64,000 bases of DNA from Cristatella mucedo (lineage: Eukaryota > Bryozoa > Phylactolaemata > Cristatellidae), in NCBI GenBank assembly GCA_009760855.2, contig WPIO01000168.1:303001-367000 (forward strand), given 5' to 3'. The notes beneath the pieces were generated by a model that had not been told where the DNA came from, did not search any database, and worked only from the letters and a program-made list of their open reading frames with translations. Position 1 is the first letter of the stretch; each line of letters starts with the position of its first letter. The translations under genes were made by a program, and so were the position numbers. Positions 55,371-63,165 of the stretch are shown piece by piece.

Positions 55371-56260
55371 CAGATTCTGTCGTCGTTTTGTCACCACCTG
55401 CCGTCGTCCATTTGCCGCCGCCGCCACCTGCCGCGGCTGCTGCGTCTGTCCGTCTCAGGCTCGGCTGTCAGCGATCGACCAGCAGCTTAAGCGGCTCGCC
55501 ACTCAGCAAGCCGAGCTCACGTCGCGCCTGCACGAGGCACGCGGCGGTGGCACCGGCGGCGACGCGGCGGCGGCAGCCGCCCTTCAGCGCGAGCTCGAGG
55601 CTCTGTCGAGCGAGCAGATCCATCTGCTCAGCGAGCAGATGGATCTCCTGCAGCAGGAGCGGCAGCAGCAGCAGCACGTGCGGTGAGCACGCACGCCTTC
55701 GCAGTGCGCCGGCTGCTGGCGCAAAAGGGAACCCGCAGCTCTTGCTTTCGCAGCGATCGCTCGCGATCGCGAACGAGCGGGATGCTCGCTCGCGATCGGG
55801 AGCGCCCAGGTCAGCGGAGGGGCGGAGTCAACCTGCCGCCACCTTCGTGCTATTTACTATTTTCAGCTTGTCGCTCGCGGTTGCCAGGAGCGAAAACGAC
55901 TTCGGCGACTCGCTGCAGCAAGCCTCTTCAGTCACTGCGGCCGGGTCGTCGGCGGCACCGACGTCTGCCGGAGGAGACGACGGCGGCAGCGTCAAGCAGG
56001 AGACGTACGGCTCGGGCGGAGGCGGTACCGCCTCGGCGTCCGTGGCCACCAGACACGCCCTCCTGCCTGCTGAGCAGAGCGGCGGCGGGGCGCGGCGAGC
56101 TGCGGCTGCCGTGCAGCGGCAGCTCGTGCGCGAGTCGCTGTTCGACGAGGGCCTGCGCATCGCCAAGCAGTACGGCCTGTCCGACCTGGCCACCGAGCTC
56201 GAGGACATGAAAGAGGAGACGCGCTCGAGGCGCGCGCTCGACGCGCCTAAAGTCACGTGA
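36906..56260 (+). CDS. NAB-type EGR-binding transcriptional corepressor, 8 coding exons
   Basis: Exons: 36906-37008, 41070-41207, 42362-43002, 46815-46976, 52772-52891, 54109-54451, 55459-55682, 55888-56260; about 700 codons if one surplus base in exon 6 is ignored. The start is the first ATG after an in-frame TGA at 36834. NCD1 (residues about 10-82) spans exons 1-2: [18 protein letters not shown], then [20 protein letters not shown] and [12 protein letters not shown]. Exon 3 is a Ser/Ala-rich linker. Exons 4-6 carry the NCD2-like block ([48 protein letters not shown]). Exon 7 has a Gln/Leu helical segment, and exon 8 ends [11 protein letters not shown] plus a short basic tail. NAB proteins are nuclear; NCD1 binds the inhibitory domain of EGR/Krox zinc-finger factors, and NCD2 recruits repressive complexes. 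All introns are GT-AG. Introns hold many LINE and SINE copies. Confidence 0.92.
37051..37127 (+). promoter_or_regulatory. Two DR3-type nuclear-receptor-like sites in NAB intron 1
   Basis: AGGTCA GTG AGGTCA at 37051-37065 is a perfect direct repeat with 3-nt spacing. CGGTCA GTG AGGTCA at 37113-37127 has one change. Both lie within 120 bp of exon 1. DR3 elements bind RXR heterodimers of the VDR type in animals. Function here is inferred only. Confidence 0.35.
37184..37262. repeat. Short tandem repeat, about 35-bp unit
   Basis: GAAGAGAGGCTATCTCCTCC with CGAGCAA occurs at 37184 and 37219 with identical text, and a truncated third copy (TATCTCCCCGAGCA) starts at about 37250. Confidence 0.75.
37290..37432. 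repeat. Imperfect GCAGCA/GCATTG minisatellite in NAB intron 1
   Basis: Alternating CAG units and GCATTG interruptions form 9-, 12- and 15-bp higher-order units (for example ATTGGCAGCAGC). All three frames on both strands are open by composition; not coding. Confidence 0.85.
38105..38245 (+). mobile_element. LINE family A 3' end (A18) in NAB intron 1
   Basis: 3' UTR (CCGTGCATGTTACCACTAACC), hairpin with changes (TAAAGTGCCTATAAATAGATTA) and an ATTATTATTGTTATTATTAC tail. Confidence 0.8.
38448..38511. repeat. (TC)n microsatellite
   Basis: About 32 TC units in NAB intron 1. Confidence 0.95.
38560..38750 (+). mobile_element. LINE RT N-terminal fragment
   Basis: The + strand frame [20 protein letters not shown], then [11 protein letters not shown], matches the segment before the NYRPVS block in LINE A1 (PIPTVLLLRCIDLLLP, VVRPLLKKATL). 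No tail is present; it is an internal relic. Confidence 0.65.
38930..39085 (-). mobile_element. SINE1 copy with good A and B boxes
   Basis: On the minus strand: A-box TGGCACACTGGGTAAGG, B-box GTGGGTTCAATTCC, body GCGATCCTTTATCGCCACTG, and 3' end AGGCTGCTAAAGCAGC. It is the best reference for the head of this SINE family in the window. Confidence 0.8.
39228..39385 (+). mobile_element. LINE RT fragment (old)
   Basis: The + strand reads [11 protein letters not shown]..., then a broken [17 protein letters not shown], corresponding to WFRSYLSGR and [14 protein letters not shown] of families A/B. Stops and indels are present. It may represent a third, older L2 family. Confidence 0.5.
39470..39736 (-). 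mobile_element. LINE family B copy B9 (3' end)
   Basis: Tail TAATGTAATGTATCTCCG and 3' UTR, the IQNSPA-end region with a small deletion, and coding sequence up to the SADYGS segment; 5'-truncated at about 39736. Confidence 0.8.
40292..40331. repeat. (CAG)13 repeat in NAB intron 1
   Basis: A pure CAG run about 740 bp before NAB exon 2; noncoding. Confidence 0.95.
40553..40797 (-). mobile_element. SINE1 copy with internal tandem expansion
   Basis: The minus-strand 3' end (TGATTTAACAGCCCGATTTG as read on +) and body, then three repeats of AAATAAAGGCCCACTGCA before the B-box-proximal part (ATTCGTACTCTAGACCTCGG). The expansion lies in the GGCAATAAAGGxCCACTGC part of the SINE. Confidence 0.7.
41703..41925. 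repeat. SINE1 3' fragment and a T/A-rich minisatellite
   Basis: 41703-41760 is a short minus-strand SINE1 3' end (TTAGCTGGTTCAGCAGCCTC). About 41806-41925 is a degenerate TTTTTATTC / TATTTC repeat array. Both are within NAB intron 2. Confidence 0.6.
43581..45540 (-). mobile_element. LINE family B copy B10 (longest B copy)
   Basis: A minus-strand copy in NAB intron 3, antisense to the gene. It reaches further toward the 5' end than other B copies: frame 44907-45482 contains [28 protein letters not shown] and [12 protein letters not shown], upstream of the RT core. Later frames are 44524-44847 ([16 protein letters not shown], with YAADTQL instead of YADDTQL, so a catalytic Asp is lost) and 43751-44206. 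Frameshifts occur near 45010-45110, and a 2-nt loss near 43875 breaks the WNSL motif. No endonuclease. Confidence 0.85.
45683..45970 (-). mobile_element. LINE family A 3' end (A19)
   Basis: A long clean AAT tail, a perfect hairpin and the full 3' UTR up to the last codons of the ORF; 5'-truncated at about 45970. It is little diverged from A1 and A4, so probably young. It lies in NAB intron 3. Confidence 0.85.
46687..46760. repeat. 74-bp foldback with 14-bp inverted ends
   Basis: AGGTTTTGCTACAC (46687-46700) and GTGTAGCAAAACCT (46747-46760) are exact complements. The structure ends 54 bp before the NAB exon 4 acceptor, so it may lie close to the branch point region. Confidence 0.75.
47584..49131 (-). 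mobile_element. LINE family B copy B11 inserted in the ATCAAT array
   Basis: A minus-strand, relatively young copy: tail from 47584, 3' UTR, a frame at 47721-48770 and the upstream frame 48789-49133, joined by a frameshift/stop near 48780. The core has [46 protein letters not shown] and [15 protein letters not shown] at 47721-47723 cuts the last 40 or so codons (others continue FRETK to IQNSPA). The 5' end is truncated in the VLANYRP segment at 49131, directly against the simple repeat. Confidence 0.85.
49131..49438. repeat. Cryptically simple ATCAAT/TTGATC-rich array
   Basis: About 300 bp built almost only from ATCA, TTGA, GATC and CAAT words, with interspersed CAGCTGAT. The same text occurs on the other side of LINE B11 (about 47550-47584), so the array was split by that insertion. 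It sits where other family B copies read GCTAATTGATTGTCC, which could be the seed of the expansion. Confidence 0.85.
49790..49980 (+). mobile_element. SINE1 copy (+ strand) inside B12
   Basis: B-box GCTGGTTCGAGTCCTGCGGC, body GGCAATTCTATATGGCCCAC, GGCTCTTCTGCC. The head upstream (GGTATAGAGACGGTGCTCGC) is tRNA-like but differs from other SINE1 copies. Confidence 0.65.
50283..50400. repeat. Degenerate tandem repeat, 35-45 bp units
   Basis: Three imperfect units with shared words (AGTCTCCCAGTACAGCCTGT, CCAGTACGTTTAGAAGAAC, AGTCTCTCAGTTCAGTCTGT ... GTTAGGAAGA). Confidence 0.5.
50617..50750 (-). mobile_element. SINE2 copy (minus strand) in NAB intron 4
   Basis: On the minus strand: A-box TGGTCCAGCAGTTAAGG, B-box GTGAGCTCGACCCC, then GCATATGTGAAGCGAC, GACATTAAGTTCTCTTGG, GGCGCTACACAAATG. 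The head is tRNA-like and the tail LINE-A-like. Confidence 0.8.
50864..50929. repeat. 66-nt long hairpin in NAB intron 4
   Basis: The arms 50872-50891 and 50902-50921 are perfect 20-bp complements around a 10-nt loop. Pairing continues outward for seven more positions after one mismatch (one G-U). Each arm contains the palindromic E-box CACGTG and GGCATGCC. A folded + or - transcript would resemble a small pre-miRNA. No LINE or SINE similarity is seen. Confidence 0.7.
51605..51785 (+). mobile_element. SINE1 copy (+ strand) in NAB intron 4
   Basis: Head GTGATGGCACACTAGGTGAG (A-box), B-box GTGAGTTCGATTCCTGCGG, body GGGCGATCCTTTATCGCCAC, GACTCTTCTGTTGC, 3' end AGGCTGTTAAAAGCAG. Confidence 0.8.
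51950..52090 (-). mobile_element. SINE1 copy (minus strand)
   Basis: 3' end GCCGATTTAACAGCCTCATT and GCAGAAGAGCC as read on +; B-box region GCAGGACTCGAACACAAAG; the A-box end is degraded. Confidence 0.75.
52098..52272 (+). mobile_element. LINE family A RT fragment
   Basis: The + strand reads [15 protein letters not shown], then after an indel [16 protein letters not shown], the active-site region of family A. It lies between two SINE1 copies and has no tail. Confidence 0.75.
52303..52440 (-). mobile_element. SINE1 copy (minus strand)
   Basis: AGCTGATTTAACGACCTCAT and ACAGAAGAGCCTC (+ reading), GGCAATAAAGGATCGGCCAC, B-box remnant GATTAGAACCCATGACCGG. Confidence 0.75.
53757..53912 (-). mobile_element. 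LINE family A 3' end (A20) in NAB intron 5
   Basis: A degenerate AAT tail, hairpin (TTAGCACCCTCAGGG ... TAGGCACTTTAC) and the start of the 3' UTR (ACATGCACAATGTCAACAAG). Antisense to NAB. Confidence 0.75.
54184..54187 (+). other. Apparent +1 frameshift in NAB exon 6
   Basis: Exon 6 (54109-54451) is 343 nt between two phase-0 introns, so it carries one surplus base. Protein similarity reads RRDELF in one frame and continues [17 protein letters not shown] in the next. The switch falls in the CCC run at 54184-54186. The conserved KRVKMEP and the exon's donor fit the second frame. Confidence 0.8.
54482..54573. repeat. (TC)n microsatellites in NAB intron 6
   Basis: TC runs at about 54482-54500 and 54529-54573 immediately after exon 6; the second has about 22 units. 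Confidence 0.9.
54955..55228 (-). mobile_element. LINE family A 3' end (A21) in NAB intron 6
   Basis: AATAATAAT tail, hairpin (AAACGCCCTCAGAG ... TAGGTGCTTTAC) and full 3' UTR to the last few ORF codons; 5'-truncated at about 55228, 230 bp before exon 7. Little diverged. Confidence 0.85.
55341..55370. repeat. Short (CAG)n before NAB exon 7
   Basis: About 9 CAG units in intron 6. They lie in an open frame continuous with exon 7 but outside the splice-supported CDS. Confidence 0.85.
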
Positions 56261-57885
56261 CGAAACCGACTAGCTCCCTCTGCCTCCGCAGGCTCACCAG
56301 TCCATCTGCAGCCGTCGCGGTCTCTAGATATTTCGTCGAAGCGCTGACACTGTGCACTGCATCTCTGAGCTCTCAAGAGTCGTGACAGCCTGGGCTGAAA
56401 GTCGTATTGATTGATAGTCGCCTGATGGTGGTGGTGTTGTTGAGCGGCATCTCGTGATGCCGCACAGCGAGGCAATGTTGCGACCCTACCGCGTGTGAGG
56501 GCGGCAGCAATGCGGCTGCTGCTACGCACAGCGATTCCGTTTTTACTTCAACCGCAACCGCTGCTACATACGGTGGCATTTTCTCGGGCAGAGGTTTGTC
56601 TGCTGACAGTCTGCCTCGTGCCTGTGCCTCCCTTATTGCGAGGAACAGCAAGGTCATCAAGGTCGTACTGTTTGTTATGGCTCTAGCTAGTATTATCGCT
56701 AGCGTTGTACTACCGCCTGGGTCGGTTCACGAGGTTGTTGTTGCTTCGCTTTTTTTGCATCACTATCGCCACAGTGTCACCGGTTGAACGAGGCATGTGC
56801 ACACGGGATTGCTTGCTGGTGAGGGTTTTTAGCCTTGGCGTGGTGGTGGCACCGTGCGGCATTGTAAGTTCAAGTCGGTGCACCTAGAATCGCTTCAGGC
56901 CATCATGCTGGTGGATATGTAGCTTACTTTGAAAGTGAATCAGTTGTCATCATTAAACCAATTGTCGATTGGAGGCCATAGCTCATTCCTTGGTCGTCTT
57001 CAGTTTGCATGTGAGAGTGGACACCCTCACATGCAAACTAATCGTCGTATATAGGAGAACACCATCCGGCAGATTAATGTCTGTGCTGCAGGTTACCCTG
57101 TTTGAATTTGATTCCTCAAACATCCTGTGCTTAGGCTTCTGGCAGCCGAAATTTTCTTCACCGACCCCTTAGTTTCTGAGCTTTTTCGTTTTAATGAGAG
57201 GTGTCTTTATTTCAAGACTGCCTAAGTCTTCATTTACTGCTACGAAAGCCGATCTGTTGATAGAGTGGTCGTATGATGCAGGGAGATTCTTAGTGACCGA
57301 CCGAAGAAGGCCTGCCGGTAGGTATGACTAATGGCGACATCGTTAAACTAATTTTATATTACATTTTATTTAAACATTATGCTAAGCAGGTCCTGTTTTG
57401 AGTAGCATATCCGAGGACAGCTCATGCACAGTCGCAATGAAGATCTTGACTAATTAAAGTGAGAAAATCCACCCATCACTCAGCAAGATGGCAGGTGCAC
57501 TTTCATCAGGCAGAAAGGTGGCGAAGCGTTGTCTTCCTTGACGAAATTACTAAGACTCAGCAAAGCGAGTCTACAAACAGCTCTCGTATCAGCAGAATAC
57601 CCGAATGTACTTTCTCGCCGCGATAGAAAGCTGCCTCCACGACTCCGTGAGCCTGCTGTGGACCTGACTTCTTCGTGACACCATCGGCTGGCTACATGGC
57701 GACTAGAATGCAAGCCACGTAATCAGTGTCATGCATTTATTGGACAGCCTCTTAAATTCCGCCTGTTAAATTACCTCGCTAATAATCAAGGGGTTACCTA
57801 TCTATCCTCGATCAGGCTGTCCAAAAGAAAGCTAGATGCCTCTGCTGACCAAAACATGGATGATACCCTTGTGGTTTGTGTTTCT

Positions 57886-57888
<3 letters not shown>
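56261..57888. other. Downstream of NAB, no gene recognised
   Basis: Probably includes the NAB 3' UTR. I see no canonical AATAAA soon after the stop; an ATTAAA at 56952-56957 is a weak candidate. No domain-bearing frame. Confidence 0.4.
57002..57039. repeat. Perfect 14-bp hairpin with octamer-like arms
   Basis: AGTTTGCATGTGAG (57002-57015) and CTCACATGCAAACT (57026-57039) pair perfectly around a 10-nt loop, about 740 bp after the NAB stop. Each arm includes ATGCAAA (POU octamer-like). Confidence 0.8.

Positions 57889-57949
<61 letters not shown>
57889..57949. repeat. (TG)n microsatellite
   Basis: About 30 TG units; the Cys/Val-repeat frame across it is an artefact. Confidence 0.95.
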
Positions 57950-57951
<2 letters not shown>

Positions 57952-58320
57952 TCGCGTGCGTGTGTATGATTCAAGTCTAGACACTGGGCTTGCAGGCACT
58001 CTGCCGGTGCAGGCAGAGTGGTGGTGCCCTAAACCAACCCAGGATCGAACAGCAGTTGAACGTGACCAAGGGATGGGCCCGTGCCCAGCTGTGGTCTGGT
58101 GGCCTGTGGTTTATCCACAGGCCGGCTTTGTCCTACCGCTAACTCACGGGATGAGTTGTGGCTGGGAGGGAGTGAGAGACTCGAGTAAGAACACCGGCAG
58201 AGGGGGAGAGCAGCTGCATTGGGGAGCGCTGTGGCGCCAGGGAAAATACACGACGTTGTATGCCAGCTTCGGTGTTCTGCGTGCTTCTGCGTGCTTCTGC
58301 GTACGTGGGCGTTGGGAGAG

Positions 58321-58323
<3 letters not shown>
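57950..58323. other. No gene recognised
   Basis: Contains a small perfect hairpin (GGCCTGTGG / CCACAGGCC, 58101-58123) and a short GCGTGCTTCT direct repeat near 58279. No domain is seen. Confidence 0.4.
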
Positions 58324-58358
<35 letters not shown>

Positions 58359-58530
58359 TACTTGATAAAGCGCCCTCAGAGAACTTAATCTCTTTCTAGG
58401 CGCTTTACATTTGCTGCAATGGGAAATGCAATTAAATGGTAAGTAAAATCATGCTTGAAAAACAAACAAAATGAATAACGTGGTAAGGGGTGATATGCAC
58501 AGGGTCAGCATGCAAATGTGGTTAGTGGAG
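58324..58530 (-). mobile_element. LINE family A 3' end (A22)
   Basis: A long AAT tail, a perfect hairpin and the first part of the 3' UTR, ending at GTGGTTAGTGG where a SINE2 begins. Confidence 0.85.
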
Positions 58531-58680
58531 AATATAAATATAATTCATTTGTATAGCTCTCAAGAGAACTTAATCTCTATTCAGGTGTTTTACATATGCT
58601 TCGGGGGCTCGAGCCCGCGACCTCAGCCACACAGACCTTGGCCGGGGCGAGCGCCTTAACCGCTGGACCAATCCAGCTCG
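58531..58680 (-). mobile_element. SINE2 copy abutting LINE A22
   Basis: On the minus strand: A-box TGGTCCAGCGGTTAAGG, B-box GCGGGCTCGAGCCCC, then CATATGTAAAACACCTGAAT, AGAGATTAAGTTCTCTTGAG and a short tail. The head-to-tail order is complete, and both pol III boxes are the best of all SINE2 copies. Confidence 0.85.
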
Positions 58681-58837
58681 GCATTAATCTACAGCCCTGG
58701 TAGCTGTATTTCTGAGATCACCCTACCCAGTTTTTTAGTCCATGTGATGTAACACAAGGTCGGCGGTAGGTTTCTATTGTTGTGAGCTAATCGCTTGGTT
58801 ATAAAGCATGCGGTTTTTCACAAGGGCTATCAATCAT

Positions 58838-59180
58838 AATAATAATAATAATGTACTTGATAAAGCGCCCTCAGAGAACTTAATCTCGGATTAAATTCGG
58901 AATCGCAATCGGTTCGCAATCCGTTCGCAATCATCATAGCCTCTCCCTTTTGCAATAAACCGACCTCCTTCTGGCGACCTCTAAAATTGTTTTTAGAGGA
59001 GTTTTCTGACTGGATGAGGTTTGTACGACGTATTGGTAAACAGTTAGATTCCGAAAAGCAGGTGGTACGATGCTTGGCCTGGTGGGGGAGTAGATCTGAG
59101 AGGTAGGCTGGAACCAAGGAATGAAGTGACCTAAAAGCATGCTCAATGACAACAAGCATAACATGGTTATAGGTGACATG
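58838..59180 (-). mobile_element. Rearranged LINE family A piece (A23)
   Basis: A tail and half hairpin (58838-58888) are followed by about 140 bp of unrelated sequence. Family A C-terminal coding resumes at about 59017 (TTTGTACGACGTATTGG... AGGTAGGCTGGAACC), then jumps at 59137 into 3' UTR text (ATGCTCAATGACAACAAGCA). The order is scrambled relative to A1. Confidence 0.65.
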
Positions 59181-59184
59181 CTCT

Positions 59185-59545
59185 GAAATATGGGGTACCT
59201 CAGGGCTCCGTGCTAGGTCCAGTTCTTTTCATGGTTTATACTCTCCCTCTTGCTGATGTGATTGCCAAGCACAATCTAGGCTTTCACTTCTATGCAGATG
59301 ACACTCAGTTGTACCTTTGCTTTGATCCCTACCAGCCTTCGAGCACCTCAAATTCTCTCTGGTGAGTTGGTGACTGGTGAGTTGGTTTTTATCGTCATTC
59401 AATTTATGAAATGATGCTGCCATCCATCTGCAGATACCATCAATACATGCAGCAAGGGAGTTGTGAGAAGTCCACGTGTTGGAGGGGCTGACAGGGATCA
59501 AAGCACAACGTCACTGCTGAGTGTAATCTGCATACAAGTGAAGCA
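59185..59545. mobile_element. Head-to-head LINE A RT fragments
   Basis: 59188-59360 is + strand RT ([25 protein letters not shown]). About 59395-59545 is the minus-strand copy of the following and partly overlapping region (AACIDGICRWMAA, and a TQL/CFDP remnant). The two halves meet near 59360-59395 at a TGGTGAGTTGGTGACTGGTG duplication. Confidence 0.65.
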
Positions 59546-59639
59546 CGTATGGCATCCCGTCTCGGCTGTGCCTTGCTTTAAGGAAGCGATTGACCTATAG
59601 TTTGAAAGGTGGCCGATCCCTGTTGTGATGCACACCTTA

Positions 59640-59775
59640 TCAAAACACGCAGCCATGCATTGCATCACCTAACCATTTGATCGCGCTTCCTTTGCTGCAA
59701 ATGTAAAGTGCCTAGACAGAGATTTGAGCTCTCCGAGGGCATTATAGCAAATATATTATATTCACAATTGTTATT
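59640..59775 (+). mobile_element. LINE family A 3' end (+)
   Basis: CACCTAACCATTTGATCGCG, hairpin TAAAGTGCCTAGACAGAGAT, end TATATTATATTCACAATTGT. Confidence 0.7.
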
Positions 59776-59789
59776 ATGTGCTTGCCTTG

Positions 59790-60030
59790 CAGACATTCGA
59801 TTCTGGATGTCGGCAAATTTCCTAAACTAAACGACGATAAAATGGAACTGCTACTCGTAGGACACCCTAAGCGTAGGGCTTGACTACAAGACGTTGCTCA
59901 TCTAATAGATGATGGTGTTGTGTGACTGTCACCATGTACTCAGAATTAAGGTGTCGTTTTCGACAGCTGTCTAAAATTGAAAGCTTCGTTAAGACTGCTT
60001 CCACAGCTAACCATTACGTTCAATCCCTCA
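59790..60030 (+). mobile_element. LINE family B fragment joined to family A
   Basis: A + strand family B segment after YADD (GATGTCGGCAAATTTCC, GATAAAATGGAACTGCTACT, GACACCCTAAGCG, TTTCGACAGCTGTC). At about 60030 it changes to family A RT text (CTCAGGGCTCCGTGCTTGG) in the same orientation. The join shares a few bases (CCCTC). Confidence 0.7.
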
Positions 60031-61222
60031 GGGCTCCGTGCTTGGTCCTGTTCTTTTCACCTTTCCTCTTGCCGATGTGATTGCCAAGCACAATCCAGGC
60101 TTTCACTTCTTTGCAGATGACACTCAGTTGTACCTTTGCTTTGATCTCTCCCAGCCCTTGAGCACGCCGAATTCTCATTCTCTTAACTCTCTTGATGCAT
60201 GCATTGATGACATCCGAACATGGATGGCAGCATGTTTTCTTAAATTAAGCGATGATAAAATCAACTTACTAATTCTGGGCAAAACAACTGTGATTCAGAA
60301 ATGGGAAATACTAACGCTCAAATTCGGCTCTGCCAGCATATCTTCCGTTGAATCTGCACGAAATGTAGGTGGCATGTTCCAAAGTGACCTTGGGTTAGGC
60401 GATCACATCAGCTCCACGATCAAGTCTGCCCACTTTCAGCTACACAACGTTGCTAAAATTTCGGGCTTGTTTAGACAGGGATAACACATCTAAGTCGGTC
60501 CATTCATTTGTGACCTCCCGTCTTGACTTGTGTAACTCACTGCTTGATGGTCTAGAGGTTTGTGCAACCAGGCACTTACAGCTGGTGCAAAACTCTGCAG
60601 CTAGGCTTGTCTGTCGTGAGCATTGCAGTTGCCACATCACACCACTTCTCGCTGACCTGCACTGAATACCAGTCAAGCAACGGATCGACTTCAAAGTTTA
60701 GTCACTCGCTTTCAGATCTCTTCATTCTTTGGCTCCATTCGATCTACTGCCCACCAGGCATCGTACCACCCGCTTTTCGGAATCTAACTGCTTACCTATA
60801 CCTCGTACAAACCTCAAATCCTTTGGAGACCGTGCATTCAGCTCGTATGCTCCCAAAGCCTGGAACTCGCTCCCGACTTGCGTCACGACATCCCATGACT
60901 TAACCACATTTAGAGAGAAATTTAAAACTAAGAAATTAAACTTAAGAAATTAAAAAATTATTTATCACAGCACTTAGTGGGTCCATGTGATGCGTCCTTT
61001 TATGTGCTTATGCATGCTGACACTGTGCATGCTGCCACTAACCATACTTGCATGCTGACACTGTGCATGTCACCCCTAACTATGTTATTCTTGTTGTTTA
61101 ATGAGCATGCTACTACTAACCATTCAATCATGCTTCCTATGCAGCAAACGTAAAGCGCCCAGAAAGAGATTGAGTTCTCTGAGGGGACTTTATCAAGTGT
61201 TGTTATTATTATATTATTATCT
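60028..61222 (+). mobile_element. LINE family A copy (+), decayed ORF
   Basis: It starts at GSVLGPVLF (frame 60038-60484 with [25 protein letters not shown]) and continues with frameshifts through the HFQLHNVAKI, LVCREHCSCHI and PKAWNSLP regions. The 3' UTR, hairpin (TAAAGCGCCCAGAAAGAG) and TTATTATTATATTATT tail follow. F replaces Y in the YADD box. Confidence 0.85.
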
Positions 61223-61227
61223 ATCAT

Positions 61228-61663
61228 TAGGAACTGTCTTATGCTGACCTACAAGGCCGCCACAGTTTGGCTCCTTCATACCTAGCTGAATTGCTGCACC
61301 AGTTTCAGCCTCGTCAAACCTTCAGGTCCTGTGTGGCCAAAGAATTCGTTGCATTCCTTGGCTTACAGACTGTTGGTCGTAGAAGCTTTTTCTCTGCAGG
61401 TCCAAGGTTGTGGGACTCTCTTCCACAACGACAACTACTTTGCTGCTGCCGACTATGGCTCATTCTTTGCAGCAGTCTTGAGCTGCCACTTCCATACTAC
61501 TCACTATCTCAACTGCTCTCCTGACTCTGTTATGCTTACCACTTTCTCTTTGTTGCATGAAATGAAACCTGCTGTTAGTGAGCTATACAAAACTTTCCTG
61601 CCTAACACCCATAGAGACTGCGGTTTTGGAGTTACAGACGGAGATGAATTACATTAAATTACA
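61228..61663 (+). mobile_element. LINE family B copy B13
   Basis: A + strand C-terminal region: [26 protein letters not shown], then a deletion in the ETKSVGYR segment and the 3' end GTTACAGACGGAGATGAATTAC. It directly follows the tail of the family A copy. Confidence 0.8.
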
Positions 61664-61664
61664 G

Positions 61665-62165
61665 CTAATAATGAAATTATTCAGTACCCTAAGAGGACCA
61701 AACTTCTTACCATGCACTGTACATACGCTGGACGAGAAGCTGTCTGCACAGTGTCTGCAGCAAGGACAATTCATAAGGGCACAGAAAATGTGGTGAGTTT
61801 GCAGTCTTTCTTTGAAAAGTCAGGGACTGTGACGTCAGTCGGCATCAAAGCTAATGGCACGGTCTCAAAAGGGGTGAACAATTAGCACATCGAACCAACA
61901 TCTGAGTCAGATGAGCAAGTGCAAGGTCAGGGTCAATATAGGGAGGTCAGGGTCACTGCAAAGACCGGACGAGAAAGTAACTCACGTAGGCAGGCTGAAG
62001 CAAGAGAATGCGGCAAATTAAAGGTGAGTGACACATTTGTTTTAGGGCGGCACGCTGCTTGATGGGGAGCCAATGCAAGTAGGTGAGAACTGGTGCACTT
62101 GTGGCGGTTGTGACTTAATAACGACAGACAAACCTGGACAAGCAGAAGTTTGCCTGTTACGATGA
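61665..62165 (-). mobile_element. Very diverged LINE family A remnant
   Basis: The minus-strand order is still recognisable: tail-like AATAATGAAATTATTC, hairpin text CCCTAAGAGGACC, then AGGCTGAAGCAAGAGAATGC, GTGAGTGACACATTTG and GATGGGGAGCCAATGCAAG, matching AGGCTGGAGCC, GTGAGTGACAAAACC and TGGTAGCCAGTGCAGG in A1. Confidence 0.5.
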
Positions 62166-62354
62166 CTTTGTGCCCTGAGCGACTTGACTCCTGCTTTGTC
62201 CTTTGTCCTTACTGAGCTTGACAGCCTGAGAGCCTGTCTGGTTAAGCCTGTGGATCAAAATAAGTAGTAACAATCCTGATTGCTACGGTTGTGAAGGAAT
62301 GTCACACCCTTTGCCAGCCCCCCTCTGATAAGGTACTCATTCTGCACAACCCGG

Positions 62355-62465
62355 GGGGCCCCGTGGTTTCGTGTCCTGCATCTGTTATTGCCCACTGCAA
62401 GCCGTGGTGATAGCAGGTAACGCTCTTCTGCCGCTATATATATATAAATGAGGCTGTATATATAA
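62355..62465 (+). mobile_element. SINE1 3' part (+ strand)
   Basis: CCCGTGGTTTCGTGTCCTGC (worn B-box), TTGCCCACTGCAAGCCGTGG, CTCTTCTGCCGCTATATA, end GAGGCTG, with an inserted TATA microsatellite. Confidence 0.65.
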
Positions 62466-62724
62466 ATCAGCCTCGACCCTACTTCTGCCCTCTGAGGCCC
62501 GCCGCCCCAATAATCGTCGGAGAAGGCTGAGCATCTGATTCAGTGCATACTTCCGAGGCATTAGTATCGTATGCATGTGATCATGTGATCCGGTGACATT
62601 TAAAAGCTTTATGAGGAGCGTCAGGGCTGGGTCCCAAGATGGTGAGATGACGTCACCAAAAAGAGCCCCCCTTCCGTGCTGCATGCAGCACGGGAGAGGT
62701 AGACCCATCAGATCTTATCTTATC

Positions 62725-63165
62725 AGATCTACTCCCCCATGAGACCAAGCATTGCACCGCTTGCTTTTTGGAATCCAACCGTTTACCTATACCTCGTACG
62801 AACCTCAAATCCTTTGGAGATCGTGCCTGTAGTTCGTATGCTCCACAAGCCTGGAACTCACTTCCGACTTGTGACAAGACATCCCCTGACTTGACCACAT
62901 TTAAAAATAAACTAGGTAACTTTTAAAAAGAAAACATATCTTCTTATCAGAGCTTTAATGGGTCCCTGTGATTCGTCCTTTGTGTGTTTTTTCGTGCTAA
63001 CACTGTCCTTGCTGCCACTAACCGTATTTGCATATTGACCCTGTGCATGTCACCTCTAATCGTGTTACGCTTGTCGTTCATTAAGTACAAGCAATGTAAA
63101 GTGCCAAGAAAGTGACTGATTTCTCTGAGGGTGGTATAACAAATGCATTATTATTATTTTTATTA
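62725..63165 (+). mobile_element. LINE family A copy (+), 3' part
   Basis: C-terminal coding from the SDLLPHETKH-like segment with frameshifts, FGDRACSSYAPQAWNSL, 3' UTR with CTAACACTGTCCTTGCTGCC, hairpin (TAAAGTGCCAAGAAAGTGAC) and a TTATTATTATTTTTATT tail. Confidence 0.8.

Noticed and set aside
57836..58399. 187-codon ORF starting in the (TG)n tract
   Set aside because: Its first third is a Cys-Val microsatellite translation and its end is poly-Asn from the LINE A tail; no domain in between.
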